29,158 nucleotides of DNA from CAWBRT01 sp050015355 (lineage in GTDB: Bacteria; Acidobacteriota; Terriglobia; Terriglobales; Acidobacteriaceae). Below, in pieces: positions 7,032 through 15,568 of this stretch. The position numbers and the translations under genes are program-made. Where the stretch lies: contig JBEKBO010000086.1 in the NCBI GenBank assembly GCA_050015355.1, forward strand, positions 1 through 29,158, in the 5' to 3' direction. A model generated the notes under the pieces. It worked only from the letters and a program-made list of their open reading frames with translations. It did not search any database and was not told where the DNA came from. How positions within the stretch are numbered: position 1 is the stretch's first letter; each line of letters begins with the position of its first letter.

Positions 7032-7840
7032 AATCCGTTCCGCAAGTTCTTCGCCCTTTCAGCCGAACTGGGTTGAGGGGGCTTTATTTTTGCGGAGGGA
7101 CTCGGACGTTGCACGCACACGCTCCAGCACTCACGTGCCGGGCCCGGGAATGCCGCCCTCGGCGCCCACAAAGCACAAAGCTTTCCATTCTTCAGGTGTC
7201 ATCGTTGTGCTCCGAGACGCCCACCCACAAAGTTCAGGACCTGGACTCCGAGTCCACGCACCTGGACTTTACTCGTACCGACCTACACCCGGTGACTCCG
7301 TTTAGTATTTCGAACTCTCGCGAGCCGGCGGTGATATATTTAACGCCGGGCGACTCAGCGGGACTAGCCATCGCTGCCGTTAGCGCCGACAACGCAGCAG
7401 GTTGGTTTACACACTGTTGGCTGGGGAGCACGCGAAAAGGCGGAGAACTAATCGGCCGTCCAGGTACATTACCCTCGAGCCAAGCGAGCACGATGACAGA
7501 CGGGCGCCGTCGATATCCCGAGTTGTTCAGCGACGGTCACCATCGAAAACCCTAAGCAAGCAACGCGCGGATTTCCGCAGCTGAGCCGGACACACGCAGG
7601 CGCCCAAGCTGCTGCGGCCCTTTCGCTCGGCCGTTGCGGAGGTCAGCACAAACATGCGTTCCCCGATTACCCGTCCAGCTGTGCCCGTTCCGCAGCAACG
7701 TCGACCCGTACGTCAACCATAAATCGAGGAACAAAGTGAGGAACAAAGTGGTCGTATGATGCCGATTTGAGCTGTATTGAACGGGAGTCATTCGTTGCTA
7801 AGCGATTGAAAAGTAAGGAACGGGGATGTCAACATGCGAT
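7032..7840. other. 0.8 kb without a convincing gene
   Basis: Open frames exist here on both strands (for example + 7073-7555 and - 7552-7791), but their products are rich in Arg, Ser, Thr and Cys without hydrophobic cores, have no supporting ribosome-binding sites and resemble nothing I know. One small hairpin, TGGACT with AGTCCA, lies near 7244-7258. The stretch ends at the tRNA-Arg remnant, so it is probably the decayed edge of an integrated element. Confidence 0.5.
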
Positions 7841-7885
7841 TTCCTAAACCGAAGGTCGGGTGTTCGACTCACCCCAGGGCTACCA
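7841..7885 (+). other. 3' half of tRNA-Arg(CCU), probable attachment-site scar
   Basis: Reading 5'-3': TTCCTAA (7841-7847, anticodon loop with CCT as anticodon), ACCGA (3' anticodon stem), AGGTC (5-base variable loop), GGGTG-TTCGACT-CACCC (7858-7874, perfect 5-bp T arm), CAGGGCT (7-base acceptor strand), A (discriminator) and CCA (7883-7885). All standard spacings hold. The preceding 60 bases contain no D arm, no 5' anticodon stem and no AGCCCTG acceptor partner, so this is not a gene. A copy running exactly from anticodon loop to CCA is the typical att repeat left by tyrosine integrases that use tRNA 3' ends. The intact tRNA would lie to the left, outside the window. Confidence 0.82.
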
Positions 7886-8046
7886 TTTCTTTCAATGGCT
7901 TACAGACGTTCTGCTCCTATCGCGAGGAAAATCAGAGAAACAGTTCGGGGTCGGGTGGAATGCAATAATCTATTCTTCCTATTTGCTATTTGCTCGCCTG
8001 TCACGGTACTTTCAGCGGCCCGGGCGACGCATGCCTGAGGTGATAT

Positions 8047-9651
8047 ATGTCCCTGAGTTTGTTCGACATCGTCGGTCCGGTCATGATAGGTCCGTCCAGT
8101 TCGCACACGGCGGGCGCCGCTCGTATAGGCTTTCTCGCCGGCAAGATTGCCGGGACCGCCGCGGAACAGGTGACTCTCTATTTTCATCCGGTGCTCATGC
8201 AAACCTACACCGGACACAGAACGCATGCGGCACTGATCGGCGGACTGCTTGGCTATCGCGAAGACGACCTCAGACTCAAGACCGCGCTGCAGGACGCGGC
8301 ACAACGGGGGCTTACCTTTGATGTCCAGCAGGTCGAGCGCAGCCAACTGAAGTTTCCGGCAGAGGTTGCTTCAGGCGCCAGCGGCGCGGCTGATGTGCAT
8401 CCGAACACGATGCGGCTCAGAATCGTCACTAAGGAAGGCACAACCATAGTCAACGGGATCTCGGTGGGTGGCGGCTGCATTGAAATAACCGAGATCGATG
8501 GCCTCGCCGTGCAACTCGACGGAAATTATCCCTTCCTGCTTGTCCGCGCCGCGGCGCCCTTCGAAAGCGGTGTTGCTCGCCTGCTGGGCGCGGGGCAGAC
8601 CATAGCCGCCTACGTCGGCGCGACAGCTCAAGGCGCGCTCGCCTGCTGGGTGCTGCGCGAGCCCGCCCCGCAAGCACTGCTGGATGCAATCGCCAGCCAG
8701 CCCCATGTCACCGCTGTCCGCGCCGTACCCGCGCTGTCGAATCTTCAACAGATCCAAGCGGTTCCGGCATTTTCGAATTTCGCGGAGTTTGCAGCCCTTG
8801 CAAGCGACAAAGGTCTGGCGGCAGCCGCGGCGGACTACGAAGAACAGCGGACGGGAAAGAGCGCCGCGGAAATCAGGGGAATCTTTCATGACATCCTGCG
8901 CGTCATGCGCGAGGCGGTCGCTACCGGCCTGGAGAACAAGCTCGAGTTGCTCGGAGGTTTCTGCGCCGGAGACGATGGCGCTAAGATGATGGCCGCCTAT
9001 CGGGAAGGCAAAACCATTAGCGGCGGAATACTTCCCCTTGCCATTGCGCGGGCACTCAGCGTGATGGAAGTGAACGGAAGCATGGGGCGCGTGGTGGCGA
9101 CTCCGACGGCAGGCTCCGCAGGCGTGCTGCCGGGTGTGATTTTCTGCCTCGCTGAAAGCCTGAAGAAGACCGAAGGCGATTTGTGTGATGCTCTGCTGGT
9201 GGCGGCGGCGGTTGGTGTGTGCATCGCTAATAAGGCTTCTCTTTCCGGCGCCGTCGGCGGATGCCAGGGCGAGATCGGCGTGGCAGCAGCGATTACGGCC
9301 AGCGCGGCGGCCTTTTTGGGCGGAGGCGATCCCGAGCAATGCATTCAGGCCGCGGCACTCACGCTGAAGAACCTCCTGGGTCTCATTTGCGATCCGCCGG
9401 CGGGACCGGTTGAGGTTCCTTGCATCAAGCGCAACGCGATCGGCGTGGCCGCCGCGTTAATGGCGGCAGACATGGCTCTGGCCGGCATTAAAAGCTACAT
9501 TCCGCCCGATGAAGTCGTCGACGCGTTGGTCGATGTGCAGAAGTTGCTGCCGCAACAACTGAAGGGCTCTACGATCGGCGGTTTGGGCTGCACGGTCACC
9601 GGGCAAAAAATGCGCCTGGAATGGCAGTTGAAGCTGAAGCAAATGAGTTAA
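8047..9651 (+). CDS. sdaA: L-serine ammonia-lyase, iron-sulfur-dependent, fused beta-alpha chain
   Basis: A 534-residue enzyme converting L-serine to pyruvate and ammonia in the cytoplasm. Seen: the N-terminal beta domain signature FDIVGPVMIGPSSSHTAGAA; an ACT-like segment (about 135-215); and an alpha domain with SVMEVNGSMGRVVATPTAGS. Cysteines at 406 (GGCQGE), 448 (ICDPPAG) and 459 (PCIKRN) show the 42- and 11-residue spacing that I recall for the [4Fe-4S] ligands of characterised enzymes. In Bacilli the ACT-containing beta chain and the alpha chain are separate proteins; here they are one chain. GAGGTGAT precedes ATG 8047. It is the first intact gene to the right of the tRNA scar, so probably part of the original chromosome. 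Confidence 0.94.
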   Translation: MSLSLFDIVGPVMIGPSSSHTAGAARIGFLAGKIAGTAAEQVTLYFHPVLMQTYTGHRTHAALIGGLLGYREDDLRLKTALQDAAQRGLTFDVQQVERSQLKFPAEVASGASGAADVHPNTMRLRIVTKEGTTIVNGISVGGGCIEITEIDGLAVQLDGNYPFLLVRAAAPFESGVARLLGAGQTIAAYVGATAQGALACWVLREPAPQALLDAIASQPHVTAVRAVPALSNLQQIQAVPAFSNFAEFAALASDKGLAAAAADYEEQRTGKSAAEIRGIFHDILRVMREAVATGLENKLELLGGFCAGDDGAKMMAAYREGKTISGGILPLAIARALSVMEVNGSMGRVVATPTAGSAGVLPGVIFCLAESLKKTEGDLCDALLVAAAVGVCIANKASLSGAVGGCQGEIGVAAAITASAAAFLGGGDPEQCIQAAALTLKNLLGLICDPPAGPVEVPCIKRNAIGVAAALMAADMALAGIKSYIPPDEVVDALVDVQKLLPQQLKGSTIGGLGCTVTGQKMRLEWQLKLKQMS

Positions 9652-9711
9652 CTGTCCAGCGCATCTGCGCCGGGCTCCGGGAGTGGGGTTTTAAGGGGTG
9701 AGCGAAGCCTA

Positions 9712-10983
9712 ATGAAGCTGCGACTCGGATGCATCGTCTTCGCGCTTGCGGTGAGCACTCTGGCGCCTGTTTCTACGCTGGCGCAGGGGCGGCCGAGCGG
9801 CTCTGCGCCCAACGCCGCGGACTCCAGTGCGGATGGGTCGGCGAAAACGGTCTCGAAGACGGACAAGCGTAAACAGTTTGTGATCGATGTGGTGCGGACG
9901 GCGACGGCCTTGCCGGTTGCCGACCAGCAGGACCGCTTGAGGGTTCTTTATTCGGCTTCCAATGTCATTTTCCCGATACGGCCGGCGATGGCCGTCAGCT
10001 TCAGTCGCGAGGGCCTGCGGATCGAGCAGGAATTGATTCAGCAAGGCAAGACGCCGGCGGTGTCGATGCTCGATTGCGGCGGCGTGGATTGCGGCTCCGT
10101 CAAGATTCTGGTGGAGAACGTCCCGGCGGCAAACGTCGATTCCGCCGAGCAAAGCCTGGTCGGCGCCGTCTCGAAATGCGCTGCGGCTGTTATGACAGTG
10201 CGGCAACTGCTTGATGCGGGATTCGAGAAGGGCAGGGTCGCGCCGCGCGCATCGCTCGCCGTCATGGAGCGCGTGGGAGTCAAAGCGCCATGGTCGCAGC
10301 AGGCCTTCGAAAAACTTTTCGCGAGTCTGCCGAGCGACGCCAATGCCTTCAGGCCGCAGGCCGCCGACTTCGCGACGACGTTTACTCGAATGGCTCCGGA
10401 AGTCGACAAGGCCGCGGCGGGCCAGGCAGGTCTCCGGCTGCTGGCCTGGCTGGGCAAGATAGACGCGAGCGCGGATCGCAACCTGGCCGTCAATGCCACG
10501 GTCGGCTCGTTGAAAGAGCTGTTTGGGGACAAGGGCTTCGAGAACCTTCTCGCCTCCGACGTGATGGCGCGGCAGGCGGCGCAAACCGCCGGTCAGCCGG
10601 GCGAAATGACGCATCCGCCCGAGGAAAGCGTTTCGGTGCTGAGAGCGATTGCGCGGCGAGACAGCGACCGCACGGACGAACTCAACGCCATGCCGCCCTC
10701 GTTGCGCGCACGCGAGGCGGCGGCAAGCGGTTTCGCTTCCGGCACTACCGACGCGAATCGCAAAGAGGCGGATCATTACTTCGACATAGCGTTTGCGGCT
10801 CTCAACGATGTGTGGGACAACCGGGCGAGCGCGCGCGATGTTCACGCCGTGGTGCAGGAGGTGGCCGAGGCGGCCGCGCAGGTGGATGCGGTTGACGCCC
10901 TACAGCGCACACGACGCTTGCAGGATCCGACAGCCCAGGCGATCGCCATGCTTGCGGTGGCGCGCGTGGTCGCCAGCCGGTAG
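9712..10983 (+). CDS. Exported protein of unknown function, 423 aa
   Basis: Not assigned to a family. Seen: a signal peptide (LRLGCIVFALAVSTLAPV, probable cleavage after TLA-QG near residue 24), a polar Ala/Ser-rich linker (25-55), then a largely helical body without further membrane spans. Two close cysteines (LDCGGVDCGS, about residues 120-125) could form a disulfide in the periplasm. The alpha-helical, Ala/Asp-rich repeats after residue 130 resemble periplasmic scaffold or binding proteins, but no motif is diagnostic. It starts 60 bases after sdaA. The ribosome-binding site is weak (AGGGG too far upstream), so coupling to sdaA or a leader effect is possible. A 378-aa frame on the other strand is judged a shadow. 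Confidence 0.75.
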   Translation: MKLRLGCIVFALAVSTLAPVSTLAQGRPSGSAPNAADSSADGSAKTVSKTDKRKQFVIDVVRTATALPVADQQDRLRVLYSASNVIFPIRPAMAVSFSREGLRIEQELIQQGKTPAVSMLDCGGVDCGSVKILVENVPAANVDSAEQSLVGAVSKCAAAVMTVRQLLDAGFEKGRVAPRASLAVMERVGVKAPWSQQAFEKLFASLPSDANAFRPQAADFATTFTRMAPEVDKAAAGQAGLRLLAWLGKIDASADRNLAVNATVGSLKELFGDKGFENLLASDVMARQAAQTAGQPGEMTHPPEESVSVLRAIARRDSDRTDELNAMPPSLRAREAAASGFASGTTDANRKEADHYFDIAFAALNDVWDNRASARDVHAVVQEVAEAAAQVDAVDALQRTRRLQDPTAQAIAMLAVARVVASR

Positions 10984-11678
10984 CGCGGTGAGCGAAACGA
11001 AGGAATTCCCGGGCAGGGCGTGGGGCTGAGGCAACAACCCCACATTAGCTCCACCTGCGGCTCCGCAAATGTGGGCCACCAACCCGGCTCGACTTCGCTC
11101 GCCATAACGGTCTGAGATATACCCCCTGGCATCAACACTTTTCGGCTGCTTACTGGCGGCCCCTGATTTTTCTTGCCGGGGGTTCAAGGAATCGCATCAG
11201 ATGAGCAGGCGAGCATTGTTCTTGAAAAGAGGCAATGCCGCCGTGATCCCCGTTTTGGCCGGCGATTTCGCGATGCACAGTAGTGGACGGGAACTCTTCC
11301 CGGATGGTAAGCCGGTCGTTCGCCAGCGAAATCCGCGGTGCGGCTTGACATTGGCGGGAGCGAATCCAGCGGGCTCACGCCGACTGGGCTTAGTGGTGTA
11401 TTCTGATCAGGTGGCACTCTGGATTCCGCGGCAAGCATAATCGACGGAATCGCAACCGTTTTGGGCTTGCATCCAACTGAATCGGAAGCTACTATGGAGC
11501 ATCTTCCGGACCGCACCACCCCGTGCGGCATGCCTAGCGCCGGATTCTGAGGCGCAAGCGGACAGAGATTTAATCCCGTCGCCGTGGCCAACCTACCTAA
11601 GCGGTGTGCCTCAGGAGCGACGGCAAGAACCGGATTCTGAATTCTGATAATTGCAGTGCACAATGAGCAACCGAAAAT
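10984..11678. other. 0.7 kb gap with hairpins and no supported gene
   Basis: I see no credible coding frame: the + frame 11201-11440 has no ribosome-binding site and a patchy composition. Structured pieces are CCCACATT (11038-11045) with AATGTGGG (11068-11075), a member of the CCCCACAT palindrome family, and CCGCAC with GTGCGG separated by six bases near 11512-11529. The 11-base word CCGGATTCTGA occurs twice (near 11541 and 11631). A weak -10-like GATAAT lies near 11645 ahead of the next gene. A non-coding RNA is possible but not demonstrated. Confidence 0.45.
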
Positions 11679-12389
11679 ATGAATAATGGACCCAACAACC
11701 CTGCCGGGGGTTCCGGAGGGAAAGGGCGCAGACGGCGTCGTGGACGCAGAAATCCGTCTGCGCAGCCACCACAAGGCGGACAGCGCGGCCATCAGCGCCG
11801 CACTGGTGCATCCGGCCGTACCGGCGCATCCGGTTCGCGGCCCGGCAACCGGTCTTCAGGGCCGAAATTCCAGGACGCGCATATTTATACCGCGCCCATG
11901 GATCACAACTATCGAACGGCGGAAAACGGAAACGGTAGCGCGCGCAACAATCGCGGAACACGCTTCGTGCAGCAGGAATTGGAAGCGCTGCCGACGGCCC
12001 ACAATGGAGCGCCGCGAATTTTCGCCTTCGTCGACGACCTGTTTTTCCTGGCCAAAATCCAGGAGACGGCGCGAAAGCTCAATGTCAAAGTACAGTTCGT
12101 CAAGAGCGAAAAAGAGGTTCTGGACGCCGCCGCCGAGAGCGAGCAGGCCCCGTCGCTCATCATCATGGATTTGAATAACGCTTCGGTGAAGCCGGTTCCC
12201 ACGATCACCAAGCTGAAGTCCAAGCTCAAGAAGCAAACAAATATCATCGGCTTCCTCTCCCACGTCCAGGGCGACCTTAAGATCAAGGCACAGGAGGCGG
12301 GGTGCGATATGGTTTTGCCACGGTCGGCCTTCTCGCAGAACCTGCCGCAATTGCTTCGCCGCCACGGTTCTTCCACAGACTTACAGTGA
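11679..12389 (+). CDS. Receiver-like domain protein with Arg/Gly-rich N-terminal tail
   Basis: A 236-residue protein of two parts. Residues 1-65 are disordered and basic (GKGRRRRRGRRN, then RTGASGRTGASGSRPG), like nucleic-acid-binding RGG-type tails. Residues 112-230 have the alternating hydrophobic pattern of a CheY-like receiver: acidic pair VDD (119-120), central IIMD (D164), GFLS (S194 at the usual Thr/Ser place), and VLP in place of the usual VKP (Lys replaced by Leu213). The missing Lys suggests a receiver that is not switched in the normal way. It could be an RNA- or DNA-associated scaffold. The start at 11679 is the only one giving the full tail; its ribosome-binding site is poor. Role unknown. 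Confidence 0.72.
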   Translation: MNNGPNNPAGGSGGKGRRRRRGRRNPSAQPPQGGQRGHQRRTGASGRTGASGSRPGNRSSGPKFQDAHIYTAPMDHNYRTAENGNGSARNNRGTRFVQQELEALPTAHNGAPRIFAFVDDLFFLAKIQETARKLNVKVQFVKSEKEVLDAAAESEQAPSLIIMDLNNASVKPVPTITKLKSKLKKQTNIIGFLSHVQGDLKIKAQEAGCDMVLPRSAFSQNLPQLLRRHGSSTDLQ

Positions 12390-12499
12390 CCGGGAAAGCC
12401 TGATTCTCTGGCCAATGTGCGCAACCGGCAACCTGACTTCGGCCGGGCGGAATCCAATTCAGCTGCGGGCTTGCTCCACGCTCGTAGCGGCTGGTGCCC

Positions 12500-13354
12500 A
12501 TGTCGTTGACCAGAACCTTTGAAGACAACGAAGTTGGACCGGAGGTCGAGCGGATTTTTGCCGATATCCGGGCCAGTTTCGATCTGCCCTTTGTGCCAAC
12601 GCCGTTCCGGGTGCTGGCGGCAATCCCCGAATACCTGCGGCTGGTGTGGCATGACTTGGGGCACGTCGCTGCCTCGCGCGAGTTTCGCTCGGCCGCGGTG
12701 GCGCTCCAGGAGTTTGTCCGTTCCGAGGCGATCACAGGCGGTTGGCGCTTCGCCGACCAGGAGCGCGTGCTCGCCGGGCAGAAGATTTCGAGCGAAGACA
12801 CGCTGGTGCTCTCCGGAGTTGTGGGTGTATTTAACCGCGCGCTGCCTGCACTGACGCTCTTTCTCCGGCTCATGCAGCTTGGCTACTCGGGAGGGACCGC
12901 CGGGCGCGTGACGCCGGGAAAGCTTTCTCCCGCGCTCTCGCGGCTCATCACCTTGAACGTGCCTAACGAACGGGAGGCCAGCCTTCGTGTGTGGCTTCTC
13001 TACGGCGACATCAAGCGTACAACCGGCGAGGGGCACATTCTTGACCTGTTCCGCGTGCTTTCGCCTTTTCCGGGTTATCTCGCTTCCGCCTAGCTGGACG
13101 CCAAGCGGCTGTTCAAGGACGAAAGCTTTCAAGATGCGCGAGAAGAGGTGGCCCGTCGCGCCGCCGCGTGTGTTACCGGCATCCCCGTGCATGACCACCG
13201 CAAACTGGCGCGGCACATCAGCGCCGAGCAGTGGTCCGAGGTTGAGGAGACAGTGGACGATTGCGTTCGTCTTCTCCCTCTCTACACTTTATTGACGGCC
13301 ACTTGGCGGCGTTCATTTGCCATTGAGCAAACGGTCATCCGGGCTGCTTCCTGA
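12500..13354 (+). pseudogene. DehI-family halocarboxylic acid dehalogenase gene interrupted by an amber codon
   Basis: The frame from ATG 12500 (or GTG 12494) reads 197 residues with DehI-family features (FDLPFVPTPFRVLAAIPEYL; FPGYLASA), then meets TAG at 13091-13093. It continues without shift for 86 more protein-like residues (LDAKRLFKDESFQDAREEVA; CVTGIPVHDHRKLARHI) to the stop at 13352-13354. Joined, it is about 284 residues, the usual size of DehI-like proteins. Family knowledge: group I 2-haloacid dehalogenases hydrolyse C-halogen bonds. A Trp (TGG) at this place is a plausible ancestor of the TAG. Alternatives are stop readthrough, two separate peptides or a sequencing error. No strong ribosome-binding site is visible. 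Confidence 0.72.
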
Positions 13355-13458
13355 AGCGTAGCAATCCGTTGGCCCTGTAGACCGGAAAGTACCTACTCTG
13401 AGCCCACGCCCCTTCAAAAAAGCATTTCTGAAACAAGCTCTAGTAAACTGGAGGTCTG

Positions 13459-15525
13459 ATGCCGCGCGAACTCCGCTGCGGCTCCGACTGCCAGCACATG
13501 GGACGAATCCACGTACTTTCCGAGCACGTTGCCAACAAGATCGCCGCCGGCGAAGTCGTCGAGCGTCCTGCTTCGGTTGTCAAAGAGCTCATCGAGAACT
13601 CGATCGACGCCGGAGCTACCCGCATCCGCGTCAACGTGGAGGCCGGCGGGAAGAAGTTGATCGAGATTGTCGACAACGGTTCCGGCATGGTTGCCGACGA
13701 CGCTCTGCTTGCCTTTGAGCGCCACGCCACCAGCAAACTGAAGAACCCGGAAGACCTTCTCTCCATCGCCACCCTGGGCTTTCGCGGCGAGGCGCTGCCC
13801 TCCATTGCCGCCATTAGCCGGTTGCGGCTGGAGACTTGCTCCGCCGGGGAAGCCAGCGGCACGGTGGTTGAAATTGCAGGCGGCAGAATCCTGAAAGTGG
13901 AGGAGGCCGGACTTCCTCCGGGCACTTCGATAGCGGTTCGCGATCTGTTTTTCAATACGCCTGCGCGGAAAAAGTTCCTCAAGGCGGAGTCGACCGAACT
14001 CTCGCATATCGCATCGCTGGTCACGCATTATGCTCTGGCTCACCCCGACAAGCATTGGGAGTTGCATACCAGCACGCATGCCATGCTGATTGCGGCTCCT
14101 GTGGCTTCGCATTCGGAGCGGATTTACCAGGTCTTTGGCAAGGAGACTCTAGACCAGTTGATTTCGCTGGCGGCGACAGTTCCCCTGGAGCGCGTCGGGT
14201 TGCCGCCATCCTCGGCCTGGGGAAGGCGCGAGCGCGGTGCGGAGGCGGATAACGATGATCCGGCAAAGGGCGATCTCCGCGTCCACGGTTTTGTCAGCAA
14301 GCCCGAGGTGCAGAAGCTCAACCGCAACTCGATTTTCATTTTTGTCAACGGCAGGCTGATCCGCGACCGCCTCATCCAGCACGCATTAACCGAGGCGTAT
14401 CGCAACATCCTTCCGCCCACGGTTTTCCCCGTGGTCCTGTTGTTTATCGAGATGCCGTTCGGCGAGGTTGACGTCAACGTCCATCCGTCCAAAACCGAGG
14501 TGCGCTTCCGTCAGCAGAGTTTTGTGCACGATTTTATTCGCGACAGCGTGCGCGCTGCTCTCATGCAGGCGCGTCCGGTCCCGCAGTTTATACGCGAACT
14601 TCACGCCTCGCCCACGGCCGCTGCCGCGCTCACTTCCGGAGCGTCGTTTGCTGCTGGAGAGCTCGCGACGGCGTTCTCGCTGGCCGCGCCCACGCTGCCG
14701 GAGCGCAATGCGGACATCCAGTTTTCGGGCAGCTTTGCGGTCGAGGCGAATGCCGCGGTGCCGGTGGCACGCTTCGCGCCACAGACCTTCGGATCGCACA
14801 TCAATGCAAACAGCGGGGCTGAAAACGGCGGAATGGCGATCGACGATAGCCTGCAACCAGCGGCACGGCCAGAATTTATTCCCGAACGGGGAGGCCAGTG
14901 CGGCCCTCCTCTGGATGTCTCCGATGACGGCATGGATCTATCCGCGCTTGCGACGCTGAAGCCGGTTGGGCAGATTCGCGACTCGTTCATTCTCGCGGTC
15001 AATCCACAGGGGCTCTGGATTATCGATCAGCATGTGGCCCACGAGCGTGTGCTTTTCGAGAAGGTGCTGCGCGCAAGGCTGGAGATGCGGGTTGAATCGC
15101 AGCGCCTGCTGATGCCGCTGGTCATCGAACTCACGCCGCAACAACTGGCTGTTTTCGCCGAACTTTCCGAGGAGTTGCAGCGCAACGGCTTTGAAGCCGA
15201 GCCCTTCGGATCGCGCACGCTGGCCGTCAAGACCGCGCCCGCCGGCATCGATCCCGCCGCGCTCGATCGCCTGCTGCACGAGTTGCTGGAACAATTTGAA
15301 ACCGAGCAGCAGGCGCTCAATCTGGAAAAGATCCGCACCGGCATCGCCGCCAGCATCGCCTGCCACGCCGCAATCAAGATCAATACTCCGCTGGATGCCG
15401 CCAAAATGGAGTGGCTGCTCCGCGAACTGGCCAGGACGCGTTATCCCATGAGCTGTCCGCATGGACGGCCGGTGGTGCTGCGTTATTCTGTAAGAGACAT
15501 TCAGAAAGCTTTCAAACGCATCTAG
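13459..15525 (+). CDS. mutL: DNA mismatch repair protein MutL (endonuclease-type)
   Basis: A 688-residue GHKL ATPase that couples MutS mismatch recognition to strand incision. Seen: E43-LIEN with N47 (ATP hydrolysis and Mg), DNGSGM at 72-77, GFRGEALPSIAAIS at 107-120, RDLFFNTPARKKFL, a Pro/Ala-rich linker (about 375-500), and the C-terminal metal motifs D523-QHVAHE with E534, ACHAAIK, and C666-PHGRP. Family knowledge: the DQHAxxExxxxE, AC and CPHGRP motifs mark MutL proteins with intrinsic nickase activity, as in bacteria without MutH; here the Ala of DQHA is Val. ATG 13459 has GGAGG 4 bases upstream; the start usual for the family (MGRIHVL) would be ATG 13498, which has none. It leads a tight operon with the next two genes. 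Confidence 0.95.
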   Translation: MPRELRCGSDCQHMGRIHVLSEHVANKIAAGEVVERPASVVKELIENSIDAGATRIRVNVEAGGKKLIEIVDNGSGMVADDALLAFERHATSKLKNPEDLLSIATLGFRGEALPSIAAISRLRLETCSAGEASGTVVEIAGGRILKVEEAGLPPGTSIAVRDLFFNTPARKKFLKAESTELSHIASLVTHYALAHPDKHWELHTSTHAMLIAAPVASHSERIYQVFGKETLDQLISLAATVPLERVGLPPSSAWGRRERGAEADNDDPAKGDLRVHGFVSKPEVQKLNRNSIFIFVNGRLIRDRLIQHALTEAYRNILPPTVFPVVLLFIEMPFGEVDVNVHPSKTEVRFRQQSFVHDFIRDSVRAALMQARPVPQFIRELHASPTAAAALTSGASFAAGELATAFSLAAPTLPERNADIQFSGSFAVEANAAVPVARFAPQTFGSHINANSGAENGGMAIDDSLQPAARPEFIPERGGQCGPPLDVSDDGMDLSALATLKPVGQIRDSFILAVNPQGLWIIDQHVAHERVLFEKVLRARLEMRVESQRLLMPLVIELTPQQLAVFAELSEELQRNGFEAEPFGSRTLAVKTAPAGIDPAALDRLLHELLEQFETEQQALNLEKIRTGIAASIACHAAIKINTPLDAAKMEWLLRELARTRYPMSCPHGRPVVLRYSVRDIQKAFKRI

Positions 15526-15568
15526 CGCCGTGAAACGAGGCGCAAGGACGAGCGAGAAAACGGAAAAC

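Noticed and set aside
7073..7555. A 160-aa + strand gene between the Gly/Tyr-rich gene and the tRNA remnant
   Set aside because: No ribosome-binding site, odd composition (Ser/Thr/Arg/Cys-rich) and no recognisable motif.
7841..7885. A functional tRNA gene
   Set aside because: No 5' acceptor strand, D arm or 5' anticodon stem is present; only the 3' half exists.
9709..10845. A 378-aa minus-strand frame
   Set aside because: It is antisense to the exported protein with a clear signal peptide; its product is Arg/His-rich without any domain.
11909..13216. A 435-aa minus-strand frame across the receiver-like and DehI genes
   Set aside because: It spans two better-supported + strand genes and an intergenic gap; no ribosome-binding site or family features.
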